Source: Apostichopus californicus
Lineage: Eukaryota; Echinodermata; Holothuroidea; Aspidochirotida; Stichopodidae
Assembly: GCA_020650975.1 (NCBI GenBank)
Contig: JAIPMN010001615.1
Coordinates: 1 to 30,275, forward strand
Reading direction: 5' to 3'
Length of the DNA: 30,275 nucleotides
In this document: piece after piece, positions 8,608 through 18,908 of the stretch
Layout of the letters: each line of letters starts with the position of its first letter
Position numbering within the stretch: position 1 is the first letter of the stretch
Program-made: the position numbers and the translations under genes
The notes under the pieces: generated by a model
Told to the model about the DNA's origin: nothing
Seen by the model: only the letters and a program-made list of their open reading frames with translations
Databases searched by the model: none

Positions 8608-8941
8608 CAGAGTTTTTCTGAGCTAGAAACATAAACTATATTCAACAATCTACTGTAGTGCTTCTTTAGTTCAGTTTAAACGCACTTGTTTTGTACCTTG
8701 TTTGGCGTTAAATGACAGGAAGTTGCCTCTTTGATTCAATACGCGGAAACTATGTATTATATAGCACGTGCTAATGTACCACGTTTAGTATCTTTGCTTA
8801 CACAGTAGTACACATTCAGAGTAGATCGCCCACCGACCATTACCCAGGACCACGTGTAGTAATTATTCCCTATCAAAGAGATTTGTGATACCTCATTTGC
8901 AATTCAGAGGCTCTATATTGTGTGACATTTCTTAAAACGTT

Positions 8942-9044
8942 TATAAAACATACTGCATTATCATATGTATGGTTTTGAAAAATAGAAGGAACTTTTGTGA
9001 TATCAACATAGACGTACAGTCCGAGTCAACAAGTTCTTTTTAAG
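8942..9044 (+). promoter_or_regulatory. TATA-like promoter and possible 5' non-coding exon
   Basis: TATAAAA at 8942-8948 would place a start near 8972. From there to 9044 no useful ATG frame exists, but the stretch ends in a consensus donor AAG/GTGAGT at 9045. E-box CACGTG motifs lie upstream at 8765-8770 (inside the palindrome AGCACGTGCT) and 8851-8856, with a third at 8190. This fits a promoter with an untranslated first exon. No partner exon is identified, and a TATA match at this AT content is weak evidence. Confidence 0.25.
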
Positions 9045-9194
9045 GTGAGTTACATGAAATTAAATCAACAGTTTCGATGGAAATAAAGAATGACTGTGGA
9101 AAGTTCAATTACTTTTAAGGATGTTGTTGTGAGAGTATAGTAGATATCGAGGAATTAGGTCATTAAAGTTAAGATTTATTGAATTTTCTCTTAC

Positions 9195-9444
9195 CTGTGA
9201 CTGTCCTCAGAATGTTGCACGTAACAAGAACGAAATTGTTCCATGTCTGGTCTCCATGACTCTTGAAGTAACGTTTAAATGAACGTTTCACTTGCTTGTA
9301 CAAAATATTATTCCGAATTCCGTTAAATGTCTTCGAACCAACCACTAGCTTTACTGTACAATGCATTTCGATCCCATTTGCACCAGTAAATAAAGGGCGT
9401 AGGTTCCACAGTTTTGGCGGGAACTGTGACGTTTTAATTGACAT
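9195..9444 (-). CDS. Coding exon ending in a strong donor, unknown protein
   Basis: On the minus strand an open frame from ATG at 9444 runs 83 codons to a consensus donor CACAG/GTAAGA after 9195 and leaves phase 1, matching exon 8176-8327. It starts MSIKTSQFPPKLWNLRPLF. Then come CTVKLVVGSKTFNGIRNN, a basic helix-like stretch (YKQVKRSFKRYFKSHGDQ) and a hydrophobic helix (NNFVLVTCNILRTVT). The ATG may be the true start, since an in-frame stop lies five codons upstream. An acceptor-like CGTCACAG at 9430-9437 would instead make it an internal phase-0 exon. A plus-strand frame over the same bases (9296-9526) lacks an acceptor and was rejected. No family is recognised. Confidence 0.4.
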
Positions 9445-10198
9445 GAATAAACATGATCATTCGCATTGTTTGTACCGAAACGGAAGAAAACTGAGTGAAA
9501 CCCACAACGTCGGTGTGAGTGTATAGTTTGGCAATATTTAATATTCATATAGTATTGCTTACTCACACGACGGTATACAAAAGTATACTCAGAACCATGT
9601 TTTGCGTCTATGCATATAAATGCCACGCCCATTTAGTCAGTTAACGTGGGAATTGGGCACGCTATACAATTGCACAAGTATATGTTTTGAAGTGGAAAAT
9701 GAAACTATATGGTTCACAGCCTAATCGATAGTGTATGTGAGACTTTAACCTCCTCGAATCCCATACACTGCGTCTTGTATCATTTGGCACATAGTTCAAT
9801 GTTCTATGGTAATTGCATGTGTATTGACGAGAATACAATTTTAACATAAATATAAAGAATATGGTTACTTAGAGACCAGATCAACCGAACAACAGCAAGT
9901 TTGAAATCATTGTAACCACAATCGATAGGTTACCCTTCCTTCCCAACTCTGCCCTTGTTCTTCCAAAGTTGAGGTATGAATAACATATAAACTTAGGCTT
10001 ATTTGCCAAATTCTGAAACTCGATGTCAATCTGAAGGCTCTTGTAAAGCCTTAAAAATCATACTCCGATTGCAATTTTTTTCCGGTGTAATTACATTTTA
10101 AACTCTATTTGCAACAAAATACTTTAGCTAATTCACACTAGTGTTCCTTTAACGCAATTGGTACTATGTTATTTAGGGATATGACTTTCTGCATTTAG
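9445..10198. other. Stretch without a supported gene
   Basis: A second minus-strand frame (9351-9632, ATG at 9632) has a donor-like CGT/GTGAGTAAG near 9563. That could make 9565-9632 a first exon joined in phase 0 to the exon below, but both acceptor and start context are weak. The minus-strand frame at 9662-9847 shows no motif. A pyrimidine tract ending in CCAAAG near 9969 has no open frame after it. Confidence 0.35.
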
Positions 10199-10284
10199 GA
10201 GTGAAAAGTGAGGTGCTAACCCTACACGGTATTAGCATGGTAGGCTATATGTTTACCTTTAATTATGGAAGTGAATTGGCTTAA
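10199..10284 (+). CDS. Candidate alternative terminal exon, phase 1
   Basis: The acceptor GACTTTCTGCATTTAG precedes a frame open only in phase 1: VKSEVLTLHGISMVGYMF then TFNYGSELA and TAA. Phase 1 is what the exons at 4969, 5367 and 7018 require. It would be an alternative ending to the one at 10820. One open frame of this length after an acceptor is not rare, so this is tentative. Confidence 0.25.
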
Positions 10285-10819
10285 ATTCAGCAGTAATGTG
10301 TTGTACTTTTTCTCTGTCGAAGATATCAATCCATTTTCGGTTTTGGTATCAGTATAGGCACAGATATCTATGTACCCTGGAAGGTGATCGCTGGTACAAA
10401 AGTGTTATGTGGAGAGGTCCAGTGCTAAGTTATCATATTTTGTAAGGTATAGAAAAGAGGAATCCTAATTATAAACAAAATGCTAAGAGCTACATACAGA
10501 TGAAGTTATTAAACTCATCGTTATGTATATATACATTTCTTTTCGATTATTTCCTGAAATGTATACTGCTCCACGTCATATATCATTAAAAGTTCGGGTA
10601 GGAGTGTCATTAACGCTAAGTTACTGGACTTTAGAGACGAGAATTGTAAAAAAATGATAAAAAAATAAAACAACAGTCAAGCGATGATGCTATTGAATTT
10701 TCTTCCCCTATTTGGCGTGCAGACTTCTTTTAGTTATTCTGATATGAACGATTAACATATTCGTTAGAACTTCCAGGCAGTTTTGTCATGTGTTGACATT
10801 ATTCATGCTTGATTTCCAG

Positions 10820-10902
10820 TTACTGAAAACAAAGATGATTTTACGGCAGTGTTAAAACAAGACCCATTTAATCTAGATTGTTGCAATATAAGCAAGCACT
10901 AA
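10820..10902 (+). CDS. Candidate terminal exon, phase 1
   Basis: A strong acceptor (TTCATGCTTGATTTCCAG) is followed in phase 1 by 26 codons, TENKDDFTAVLKQDPFNL then DCCNISKH, and a TAA at 10900-10902. The other frames stop within about a dozen codons. Joined to exon 4969-5022 the junction codon would be ATT; joined to the 66-nt exons it would be TTT. The peptide is acidic and polar with a CC pair, plausible for a cytoplasmic tail. The nearest poly(A)-like signal is ATTAAA at about 11207. Intron length from 5022 would be 5.8 kb. Confidence 0.35.
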
Positions 10903-11013
10903 CACGAAGACCAATTATTGGAACAAGTCAATACGTCCTAAGCCACTTAGATATTATGGTATGCAGTTTTATTTAGAGCATCGAAAAAGGAAATTTGAAG
11001 GCAAAAAACATAC

Positions 11014-11134
11014 CTCGTGTTGAGGTCTAACAATCAACCATTGTTTCCCTTGAAATAAGCTGATTGTGAGTTTATGGTTTAAAGCAACTTCCTCCAAATA
11101 ACTACATAGACGAAAATCCATGTGAGAACATTTC
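11014..11134 (-). CDS. Candidate 121-nt exon, unknown protein
   Basis: On the minus strand a good donor CACGAG/GTATGT follows a frame open for 40 codons, with an acceptor TTTATATACCAATCTAG at its start (phase 2 entry, phase 0 exit). It reads KCSHMDFRLC, then SYLEEVALNHKLTISLFQ, then GKQWLIVRPQHE. A phase-0 exit would suit entry into 9195-9437 at CGTCACAG. An internal AG (TTTCAAG) offers a shorter phase-1 version. It lies antisense to the presumed 3' region of the plus-strand gene. Frame length is within chance range; splice sites are the main support. Confidence 0.3.
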
Positions 11135-11652
11135 CTAGATTGGTATATAAAGGTAAATCATAGTCGTATACTCAGTGCTGCAGAGTTTTCAAGATATAAT
11201 ATTTTGTATTAAAGTGACGATCTCGTTTTATATGATACACTCTCGCGTAGTTTTCTGGAGGTATGGACCGTCAAGATATACCATTTCAAACCCAGAAGAA
11301 TGCACACTGTTTGTTCAAACTTATGGGAATGATAGAGTATTACTAGAGTGGTAAAATACGAAATGGTTGTGCTGTGTTTTAAGAAGAAAATTCAGAACTT
11401 TGTTTTAATCCTTTCTAGATGTCTTTGAAAGATTCTGTATTGGTGATGTAAATCTGAAGCAATATTAAAACAGAAGAATAGAAATTAATTTCATTACTCA
11501 TTGCATTTAGGATGAATAGAGGAGGGAGAGAAGTTACTTTATGTATTTGTTTTGTGATCACTTATGGAAATTCAGTGCTTTGTGAAAATTCAATGTTCTG
11601 GAAACTGACAATGGGAAAGAATTGAGTCTCTGAAGTTAAAGTAGTTACTCAC

Positions 11653-11684
11653 TTCAATTTCAGATTGTCAACTAATATAGCATA
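11653..11684 (-). CDS. Candidate 32-nt micro-exon
   Basis: On the minus strand, CCCGCTTCCTATATAG then 32 bases reading YAILVDNLKL in phase 0, then donor GAA/GTGAGTAA. It leaves phase 2, which matches the phase-2 acceptor of 11014-11134. The plus-strand frame 11665-11880 over the same place has no motif. Too short to trust without RNA. Confidence 0.2.
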
Positions 11685-11884
11685 CTATATAGGAAGCGGG
11701 TGTCTAATGTTATATATAATTGACTCTTTCGGCACTCAAGATACTGCGTTTGAAATCTGCATACTGCTGGTCTATCCTATGGTAGATTTGGAAGGGTCGT
11801 TGAAATATAGTCGTGATAACAGGAATAAGATATTATATTTACTTCCTTACTCAACAGTTAGGGCAGATTGTTTTATGTAATATC

Positions 11885-12246
11885 CTTAAATAATACACAG
11901 TTAAACATAGATATTTTATCAAACATAACAATATTTCACGTTAGCACGGTCTTGTCATCTTTCAAGGAACCTGTACACCATATTGTGTGTGGAAAATGTA
12001 TAGGCCAAGTATAGGTTTCTTTTACAAATGGAGAAATGTAACTGGTATCCTTCGATCCGATAGGATGTACGGTATTATAACTGTCAATAGACAGAAATTC
12101 GTCCATTTTATTAGTAAGGGGTGTGGATAAATTGGGCGGGATTATGATTATCTAAATTATAGCAAATGGCAGCTTCGTTCCTAACAGTCTATAGTACAAA
12201 TATAACCCACAAAAGGGTCAATTTTATAAAAGAATGATATACTCAC
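11885..12246. other. No gene seen
   Basis: AT-rich stretch. TTTATT at about 12107-12112 is a possible poly(A) signal on the minus strand for the frame ending at 12492. Confidence 0.4.
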
Positions 12247-12319
12247 CATTTAAATTCTTCAGTGTGGTGTAAATTCCGAGTGTAAACCTGTTTGTCCTTT
12301 TTTGTCCGTCTCTGGTAAT
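12247..12319 (-). CDS. Candidate 73-nt exon, phase 0 to 1
   Basis: On the minus strand a consensus donor AATG/GTGAGT ends a frame of 24 codons starting after an acceptor-like ATGAAGTTAG: ITRDGQ then KRTNRFTLGIYTTLKNLN, exit phase 1. The two other frames are stopped close to the donor. Polypyrimidine support for the acceptor is moderate (GCTTCTTATGAAGTTAG). A second AG six bases on gives a phase-2 entry. It could feed the shorter phase-1 version of exon 11014. Function unknown. Confidence 0.3.
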
Positions 12320-12491
12320 CTAACTTCATAAGAAGCTAAAACAACGCGACCGTGCAAATCAAATAAAGCGGGGTTTTTTGTCGTTATAGGCTATTTTTTT
12401 ATAACTTTCAAAATGCTGATTTAGATCAATGTTATCACCAAGTTACTTCCACTGAACGTGTTCAATGTGAGTTGAAACATGGTTCAGCTTG

Positions 12492-12681
12492 TCAAGTCCA
12501 TTCTGCATTGGAATTTTCTCTGTTTTGAACATCTGAGATAAATTGTCTTGTATACAAACGGTTTAACAAAGGCTCCTGTACAAATTTTGATAAAATGTGG
12601 CATTTTAGAGAAAGAGAAATTCTATAATCCGTCCATTGCAATAATTCATCCCACGTGGCTTTTCCTTTTATCATAGCTAAA
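12492..12681 (-). CDS. Small frame with promoter-like upstream, unknown protein
   Basis: 60 codons run from ATG at 12674 to TGA at 12492: MIKGKATWDELLQW, then TDYRISLSLKCHILSKFVQ, then EPLLNRLYTRQF and SDVQNRENSNAEWT. The alternating hydrophobic pattern and Trp content look helical; a death-fold (CARD-like) domain crossed my mind but no diagnostic residues support it. CCAAT boxes in both orientations lie 120-220 bases upstream, with TATA-like sequence between. Alternatively the AG at 12682-12683 (TTGTCATTTAG) makes it a phase-1 terminal exon, in phase with the start exon at 27661-27697. Confidence 0.35.
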
Positions 12682-12739
12682 TGACAAGTTCAGTCCGACC
12701 GAAGTGTTTGAAAGGTACTCTTCTGGGTATCAGGGCTAT

Positions 12740-12780
12740 ACACACACATATATATATAGCATATACATATATGTATATAT
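12740..12780. repeat. CA/TA microsatellite
   Basis: CACACACA passes into TATATATATA and imperfect ATACATATATG. On the minus strand it lies where a TATA box for the frame starting at 12674 would be expected, so low complexity and promoter function cannot be separated. Confidence 0.8.
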
Positions 12781-12792
12781 TGCCACATGCGA

Positions 12793-12902
12793 TGATTGGT
12801 CAGTTATACACTCACGTGGTTTCCTCTACCAATGAAATGGTACATGTCTTGCAAAGCTTGAAAGCACTAATTTACATGTTTACTGTCCAATGCGCTGATT
12901 GG
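12793..12902 (-). promoter_or_regulatory. Cluster of CCAAT boxes
   Basis: Four CCAAT/ATTGG pentamers occur within about 110 bases (near 12795, 12830, 12888 and 12897), three with NF-Y-like flanks such as GATTGGTCAG and CTGATTGGT. The last two form an inverted pair ten bases apart. They lie upstream of the minus-strand frame at 12492-12674. Confidence 0.4.
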
Positions 12903-13695
12903 TAAAACAAAAACAAACAAAAAACACTTTGTGTTTTATTCTACCAGCAGTGATACAAAGAATAGGTCTTGCTATACGGAAAAGGTGTTATAACGGTTTG
13001 TGAACTTGAGCAATCGGGAATTTTATCGCTATGCAACTTTTGGGCAAGGAAGAAGAGCATGGTACTAAGGTTGCCTATTTCCGCCATGCAATGACCTTAA
13101 CCGTTACGCCAGACATTTGGTATAGGCCTTTGCTAATTTAATATTATAATACTTTAATTTTGAACTTAAACCCTGGTTGGATTGGATTTGGAAATTGCGA
13201 AATAGCTTAAGTCATGTTTGACTTGAAATGCACAAAGTTCAACCTAGTTATTGCGATTGCTCTATTCAGTTGTAACACTTCAGTGTACAAAGTAATTCCT
13301 TGACTTTAAAAAAATATGAAAGACTGTCATGAAGAAAAACAAAGATATATCAGTTTTCCCAACATGAACTACCGTATCAAGTTTAGCTTTTTTAAAAAAA
13401 CTAAAGGAAATGGTTTAACGTTATTTTTGCCATTACTTAACAAGGAGATATTGCATGCAGGGATACATAAGACCGGTATTTCTCAATTTTGTCTTTAAAG
13501 TTATAGTCGACACCTTGGTGAAAATTTGGACGGGTGAGAGATGAACATATTCTAAGCATCGTGGTGAAGTTGACATGTTTTGTACCACAAGTGAACTTGA
13601 AGCAAACAGCTGTGATGTCATAGGTGCACACAGACAAATATATTTTATGTTTTTTCTTCAACACGTGTAACATCCAATTTGTTTCTTCAACATTG
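12903..13695. other. No gene supported
   Basis: Several overlapping short frames on both strands (13316-13709) contradict each other, and none has a splice pair or motif. CCTTTCATT-like and TAGGCCT fragments are present. Confidence 0.4.
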
Positions 13696-13887
13696 GGATA
13701 TATTACCATCTGAAGACGTTAAGGTCACTCATAATTTTATTTATTTTCCTATTTATAAATTTTTAATGATTTATACTGAAAATAAAGAATTGAGAATTTA
13801 GTATTTATAAGGATATATTACCATGCATCTTAAGACGTTAAAAGTATTTATAAGGATATATTACCATCTGAAGACGTTAAGGTCACT
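13696..13887 (+). repeat. Three direct copies of a 34-44 bp unit
   Basis: GGATATATTACCAT followed by CTGAAGACGTTAAGGTCACT occurs exactly at 13696-13729 and again at 13854-13887. A third, slightly altered copy (GCATCTTAAGACGTTA) lies at 13811-13840. The last two copies share an extra 5' part GTATTTATAA, so the second and third are a 43-bp tandem pair. Confidence 0.9.
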
Positions 13888-13968
13888 GTATAGTATGTAT
13901 ACCATCACACCCTCTGCAGTAAAGTTAGAACCTTGTCCAGTCAAGGTTAAAACAAAACATTGAAAAAA

Positions 13969-13980
13969 GGGGGGGGGGGG
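13969..13980 (+). repeat. G12 run
   Basis: Twelve consecutive G directly after six A, within otherwise AT-rich sequence. The plus-strand frame beginning with this tract (13960-14178) is an artefact of it. Confidence 0.95.
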
Positions 13981-14345
13981 ATATTTCTGCTCACAGTGTG
14001 CAATTATGACATCACACATCATTCTGCTCCAAGTTCAACCAAGGAAGTTCTACAACCGCCTTGGTTTAATAGCAATTTTTCAAAAACAACAAATTTAAAA
14101 TGTGGATGCACCAGGATGCTTAGTTTACGTTCTTCTTTCAAATCCAAAATAAATATGCCCTATAGTTCTTTTAATTAACGAGTGTATGTTAGAGTCCCAT
14201 TTATTTATGTGCGTGCTATACATTTATTAAATGAATCTTTATCTAACAACATTAACGAATTTCCAGACGAGTTGGGAGACATTTTTTAATCAATTCCTCA
14301 CATACGAGCAAGTAAAATTGGTTAAAAGAAAAACACGGACACAAA

Positions 14346-14401
14346 ATGCTTCAAAAGTGGTCGGACGAATTGTACAAAAGTGAAACAGAAGTGGTATGCG
14401 A
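14346..14401 (+). CDS. Candidate first coding exon
   Basis: ATG in a CACAAAATGC context opens 18 codons plus two bases, MLQKWSDELYKSETEVVC, ending at a donor CGA/GTAAGT at 14402 (phase 2 exit). The same frame is open about ten codons upstream of the ATG (NWLKEKHGHK) to a TAA. There is no good acceptor, which fits a first exon. The peptide looks protein-like, but the upstream promoter is not evident and no downstream phase-2 partner was found. Confidence 0.3.
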
Positions 14402-16050
14402 GTAAGTTCAAGGTATAACTTAGATTATTAACTTAGTGTGGGTATCATTGCTATGTATCACCGAGGAATTAATTGTTATTTATTGCAACTCACGATAAAC
14501 GAAATGTTTCGACAATAAAGCTCACTAAAGATGACTGTGCAGATCCCATTAAAACTGTATGCATTCAAAACATTCAAAATAATTCAAAATTCGGGAGGAA
14601 CTATTATCCGAAGTTATTTTCCTGATAATTATGAGATATTTGTCAAACAATAATATATAGTATAGTAGAATTCATCACCGTCCATTGCTATAACGTTATG
14701 CTCTAATAGCATGTCAAGTTATAATATTATACTTTTAATTGTAAACAGAAAAAACAAATTCCATCTGTTTTTGGATTGCTTGACTTTTTGAAAGGTTACT
14801 TTAGCTTACAGAAATGCATTTTTAGATCTAATATGAAAATGATTGGGACCGATATTGGGAGCCTTGGGTAAACTTATTGGGGATTAACATTGAGCATTAC
14901 TAAAAGATATACTTTCCCATTGCATGGGACTATATGTATTTGAATTATTTTTGTGTTTACAAAGCAAGATGATATATATTGATTGTCGTTTTTGTTTGTA
15001 CTAAGATGAGAGTTGAATAAAAATAAATAAATAAAAAAATAAATAAATAAATAAAAAAGTTATAATAGACATATCGTAAAAAGAATAAAATACGCCCTTA
15101 TATAGCCGGACGTCGATATTTCCGGGAGCTATGTTATTTAACAAAGAGGGGAAAAACACTTTTTGGCAATGTTGTCTAGAGAAAATAAAGCTAAAAACTG
15201 GAATTAGTATATAGAATTTAAAAGTTGGAAGCAGCGTTTGATATTGCTCGATATAACAATACATTCAACCAATTAGTTAAGACACTTTAACCAATTTAGA
15301 CATTAAAACGGGATAAATTTGATTTACAATTTTCTCCATGCAATATATGGTAATGCTACTGTAACAACAGTTTCAGCCCAATTTGGTTTTCAAGAGCTAT
15401 AACTATTTATTAGAAAAACAAAATTTGCAATTTTCTAGAGTATTTTGATTAAATGATCTATTTGTCACCACTGGGCATCAACTAAGACTGTTTTAACAGT
15501 AGTATGGTGAGCTCATAATTGACTCACTTAAGGATTTGGTAAACGATTTCTATCAACGAAAAATCGGAATCACTCAACTGTATCCGTTTTTCTACATGTG
15601 TAGTTCCTCAGAAATGTAATGATCTCAAAAGATTTATTGTTCTGTGACTACGCAACGTAAAATTGAGCAGAATTTGACAACAATATGTCTGCCATGCCAA
15701 GTTCTTTCATACACCTAAATTGACACATTCGTTGATAAGATATAACTGTAGTGTATGCCTAAGTATACATTCATTGACTTTGGATGCTGTTTGCAATGCT
15801 CTGCACCTCTAAGCTCAGACAGGTCTGGTCCCAGAGAGTAGTGGTATTATATTGAGGCTATTTGGTTATTTTTAGAGAGTCAGATATCCAAAATGCCAAG
15901 AAAACGTACAAAAGTGGGGGGAAGGGTGTTAAAGCTTAAAACAAAAACACAATTTGATCAGTATATACCTGAAATGGATCCAAACTCATGAAATATGTAA
16001 CTGTGCTTGACTGCAAATAGTTTAGGTTGCCTGCTGTATCGTTGCTAGTA
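14402..16050. other. AT-rich stretch, no gene seen
   Basis: Contains small near-tandem CATTCAAAA units at 14563-14590 and the (AAAT)n tract below. The minus-strand frame 15001-15264 runs out of that tract and is not credible. Confidence 0.4.
15016..15058 (+). repeat. (AAAT)n tract
   Basis: About ten imperfect AAAT or AAATA units. Such A-rich ends often mark the 3' tail of a retroposon, but I could not identify a body upstream. Confidence 0.9.
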
Positions 16051-16056
16051 ATAATT

Positions 16057-16089
16057 GAAGGTGCGTCAATTATGAAGGTGCGTCAATTA
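16057..16089 (+). repeat. Two 17-bp tandem units
   Basis: GAAGGTGCGTCAATTAT is followed by GAAGGTGCGTCAATTAA, one base different. Confidence 0.95.
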
Positions 16090-16820
16090 AGAAGCCTTTA
16101 CTATATATATTAAATAATAACCAAATGACATTTTCTTTAATGGCTGTAACATAAAATGAATAATTGTCGAAAAGAAAATGGCTTGACATTAGGCAGTGTT
16201 AACTGACATTTCATCACATGGATAGTGTTTTAAATTGAGCTTGTGGTGGACTGGTGGTATCCTAATCACGGATTTCTTAAAATGATCTGGGCTAAATTTA
16301 GACAAACTTAAACCTTTTGTTTACTTGCAATGCAGTAAATGTGATAAACAATTATTTAGTTTCTAAATATGACTGGATGATTGGAAGAATAAACTGTCCC
16401 AGTGAGATTTAGAAGTGAGTTTGAGTGACTAATGTGATGATATGGTACTAAAAAGGCTAGGCTTAAAACTAGCCATTCCATACATCCATTCTTTCTATAG
16501 TATATATATATATATGCACTACATGATAATGTATAATACATATCACAACTAATATATAGGAAAATGTTATATACATAAGAATTCCCATAGCGTGAACTTA
16601 TGGACAGATTTAATATTTTTCTCAACGTTACCATACCTTACTGAGATATCATATCAATTTTACATCTTACTTATTGATCTCAAATTAGAGCACGAAGAAA
16701 ACTTATTTAATATAACCTTATAAAATAGGCAAATTGAAACTTTCTTGTATATCTAGTCCTTTCTGCTATACAAACCCTGTAGTAGGATAGTCTGAAATCA
16801 TTCTTCCTATACTATTTCAC
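16090..16820. other. No gene seen
   Basis: AT-rich. A short (TA)n at 16501-16514 is present. The minus-strand frame at 16356-16634 spans it and has no supporting signal. Minus-strand donor-like GTAAGA and GTATGG at 16624-16670 have no open exon behind them. Confidence 0.4.
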
Positions 16821-16830
16821 AGCAGGTATG

Positions 16831-16886
16831 GTAGGGGAGGGAAGAGGGAGGGGTGGGGGGGGGGGGTAGGTAAGAGGGACTGAAGG
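16831..16886 (+). repeat. G-rich, quadruplex-capable tract
   Basis: At least six G runs of three or more in 56 bases, including a run of twelve (16855-16866). Confidence 0.9.
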
Positions 16887-17640
16887 GTCGGAAATTGACA
16901 ATATTTACCATGAGGACTCACGAGAACATTGTGGCTGAAACAATGGAGTTATTTGGGATATCAATTCTACAAATTTCTTCTTTTCACGTGATGAGCTGAA
17001 TAGCTATTACGGTACTTCATATACCGTGCTATATGTAGGAAATGACGTTATTAGTACAGTTTACATAAAACAGCATAAACTTAATACTTCGCTTTTTGTG
17101 TCAGTGAGTATAACTTTGGTACCTTCCTTTTAATATTTTTAATTTAATATTGTATTTTGACCGAGATACATGACAATAATTTAACTGAGGCATACCGTAT
17201 TTCTTTAGACTTGCTATAGCTATTAATATACTAACCTTTAATATTACCGATAACGTGCGTGCATGTTCAATGGGCTTTGTATCTGCATAAGAACTGAAGT
17301 AAAGAGAACATTGAATGGGACAACGTATTAATTAAATTATCCGAACATAAAAAATGTTCCTAATATATCAATCAATGACATATTTTTTTTTCAAAGCAAT
17401 ACAATTTTTCGACGATTAATTGAATAGGTTATGTGACAGGCACTGAAATGAAGAGAGTAAGATACACAGTTAACAACTCGTCCACGGAAAAGAGCAACGT
17501 CGGTCATTTACGAATAGAACTTGGCATGGGTAAAGGATGTACAAATATTGTTTCGCTTCCATAAAATAATATTAACATTATGCAGGGTAGAGAGGTGATC
17601 CAATCTCAAACGAAACAACGGGCGAATGCATGATTTAATA
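16887..17640. other. No gene seen
   Basis: AT-rich intergenic or intronic sequence without splice pairs of note. Confidence 0.4.
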
Positions 17641-17647
17641 AAACAAA

Positions 17648-17876
17648 AAGAGGGAGAGAGAGAAGTGGAGTTAGCCCTGGGATCCTTCAAGCCGACCCAC
17701 ATGTAAGGGATCCCCCTCCCCCACCCCCTCCCACCCCAACCCACATTCACACACATACATACATTTCTACTGGATCTGATCTAATACGATCTGAAAAAGT
17801 CAGCCAAGCTATAGAGACTATATATCCCCCCTCCCCCCAACTTCAAACATCTTGACCCCCTCCCCCTAATCCCGGT
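17648..17876 (-). repeat. Purine tract followed by C-rich clusters
   Basis: AGAGGGAGAGAGAGAAG at 17648-17664 is followed by C-run clusters at 17712-17742 and 17827-17870. On the minus strand these are G-rich and could form quadruplexes. The minus-strand frame 17508-17756 reads through them and gives Gly/Trp-rich low-complexity sequence, so it is not a gene. Confidence 0.85.
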
Positions 17877-18270
17877 CACTGCACTTGGAGACTGTAACCA
17901 TGTGATCATCACGGTATAACACACAGTCCTTTGAAAGAGGTATATATATCAGTGCACAAGATCACGGTCAAATTGTGAGGAGCGATCTTTACTGTGTACC
18001 CACATAAAGAGAAACCGGAGGTATACTACATATGTCCGTGTTCCGCCCACGGCCTTAACAAATATCAGGAACTCTATAAACGTATAACATCTCTTTGTTT
18101 ACATATTAAGAGGAAAAAAATATATATATATCTGGCATCGAAAGGAAACGCAGATTGGTTACTCATAATAGGCAGTCAAGGATGGTAACTAGCTTCCAAA
18201 CAGTCAGTTTAAATAATGCGAAGTTATTACCAATCTCTCACACTATTTACAATATGTACTTAAATATCAG

Positions 18271-18350
18271 CGAGAGAGAGAGAGAGAGAGGGAGAGGGGG
18301 AGAGGGGTGTGTGTGTGTGTGGGGGGGGGGGGGAGAGGTGGAGAGAGGAA
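18271..18350 (+). repeat. Compound GA / GT / G microsatellite
   Basis: (GA)10-like tract, then GGAGAGGGGGAGAGG, then (GT)6, then thirteen G, then GAGAGGTGGAGAGAGG. It is entirely purine except the GT part and could adopt triplex or quadruplex forms. Confidence 0.95.
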
Positions 18351-18908
18351 TCAAAATTTACCTAAAAACATAATGCCTTACTTTATTCCACAAAGAGGCA
18401 TGAAGTACAGTAAAGCTAGTTATAAACTATAAACATTTGTATATTTATAAAAAAAGTAAATCATTCCATTCAAATTGGTATAAAACATTTTTCTTCATGA
18501 TTATATTAACCAGTTATTGGCTAGCCTACTGAGGGCAAGGTGAATAAAAAACAATTGTGGCTGAATAAACTTTATAGTGAGACTATTATCCGATTATGTA
18601 TTAACATCACATGATTTTGCAGCGTCTAGCAGATTCAAACTGCAACTTTTAAGTCGTTGCAGTGACGTCATTGTCCTCAGTCTTAATGTCACGTGGTAGT
18701 AACGTCACACTTTGTGAGTTGTAGCCGCACGTCGGCCTGCAAGTTATTTCACGATTTATATAAATTTGGTAGAGACCGAATGGTTCATGATTTACACTGG
18801 TGGCTATCTAATTTAACAGTTTTAACTCATTTCGAATTGCCTTCGTAGACCATTTCAGATGGGAAAATCGTGGATTTCTCCTGGATGAAGAAAGCCACTT
18901 TACTTTAG

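Noticed and set aside
9296..9526. 76-codon plus-strand frame ending near GGT/GTGAGT
   Set aside because: It lacks an ATG and any acceptor between its upstream stop and its start; the minus-strand exon over the same bases has better splice support and a phase partner.
15001..15264. 87-codon minus-strand frame ending in a Phe/Leu/Ile run
   Set aside because: Its C-terminal end is the (AAAT)n tract read backwards.
17508..17756. 82-codon minus-strand Gly/Trp-rich frame
   Set aside because: It is the translation of C-rich simple sequence.
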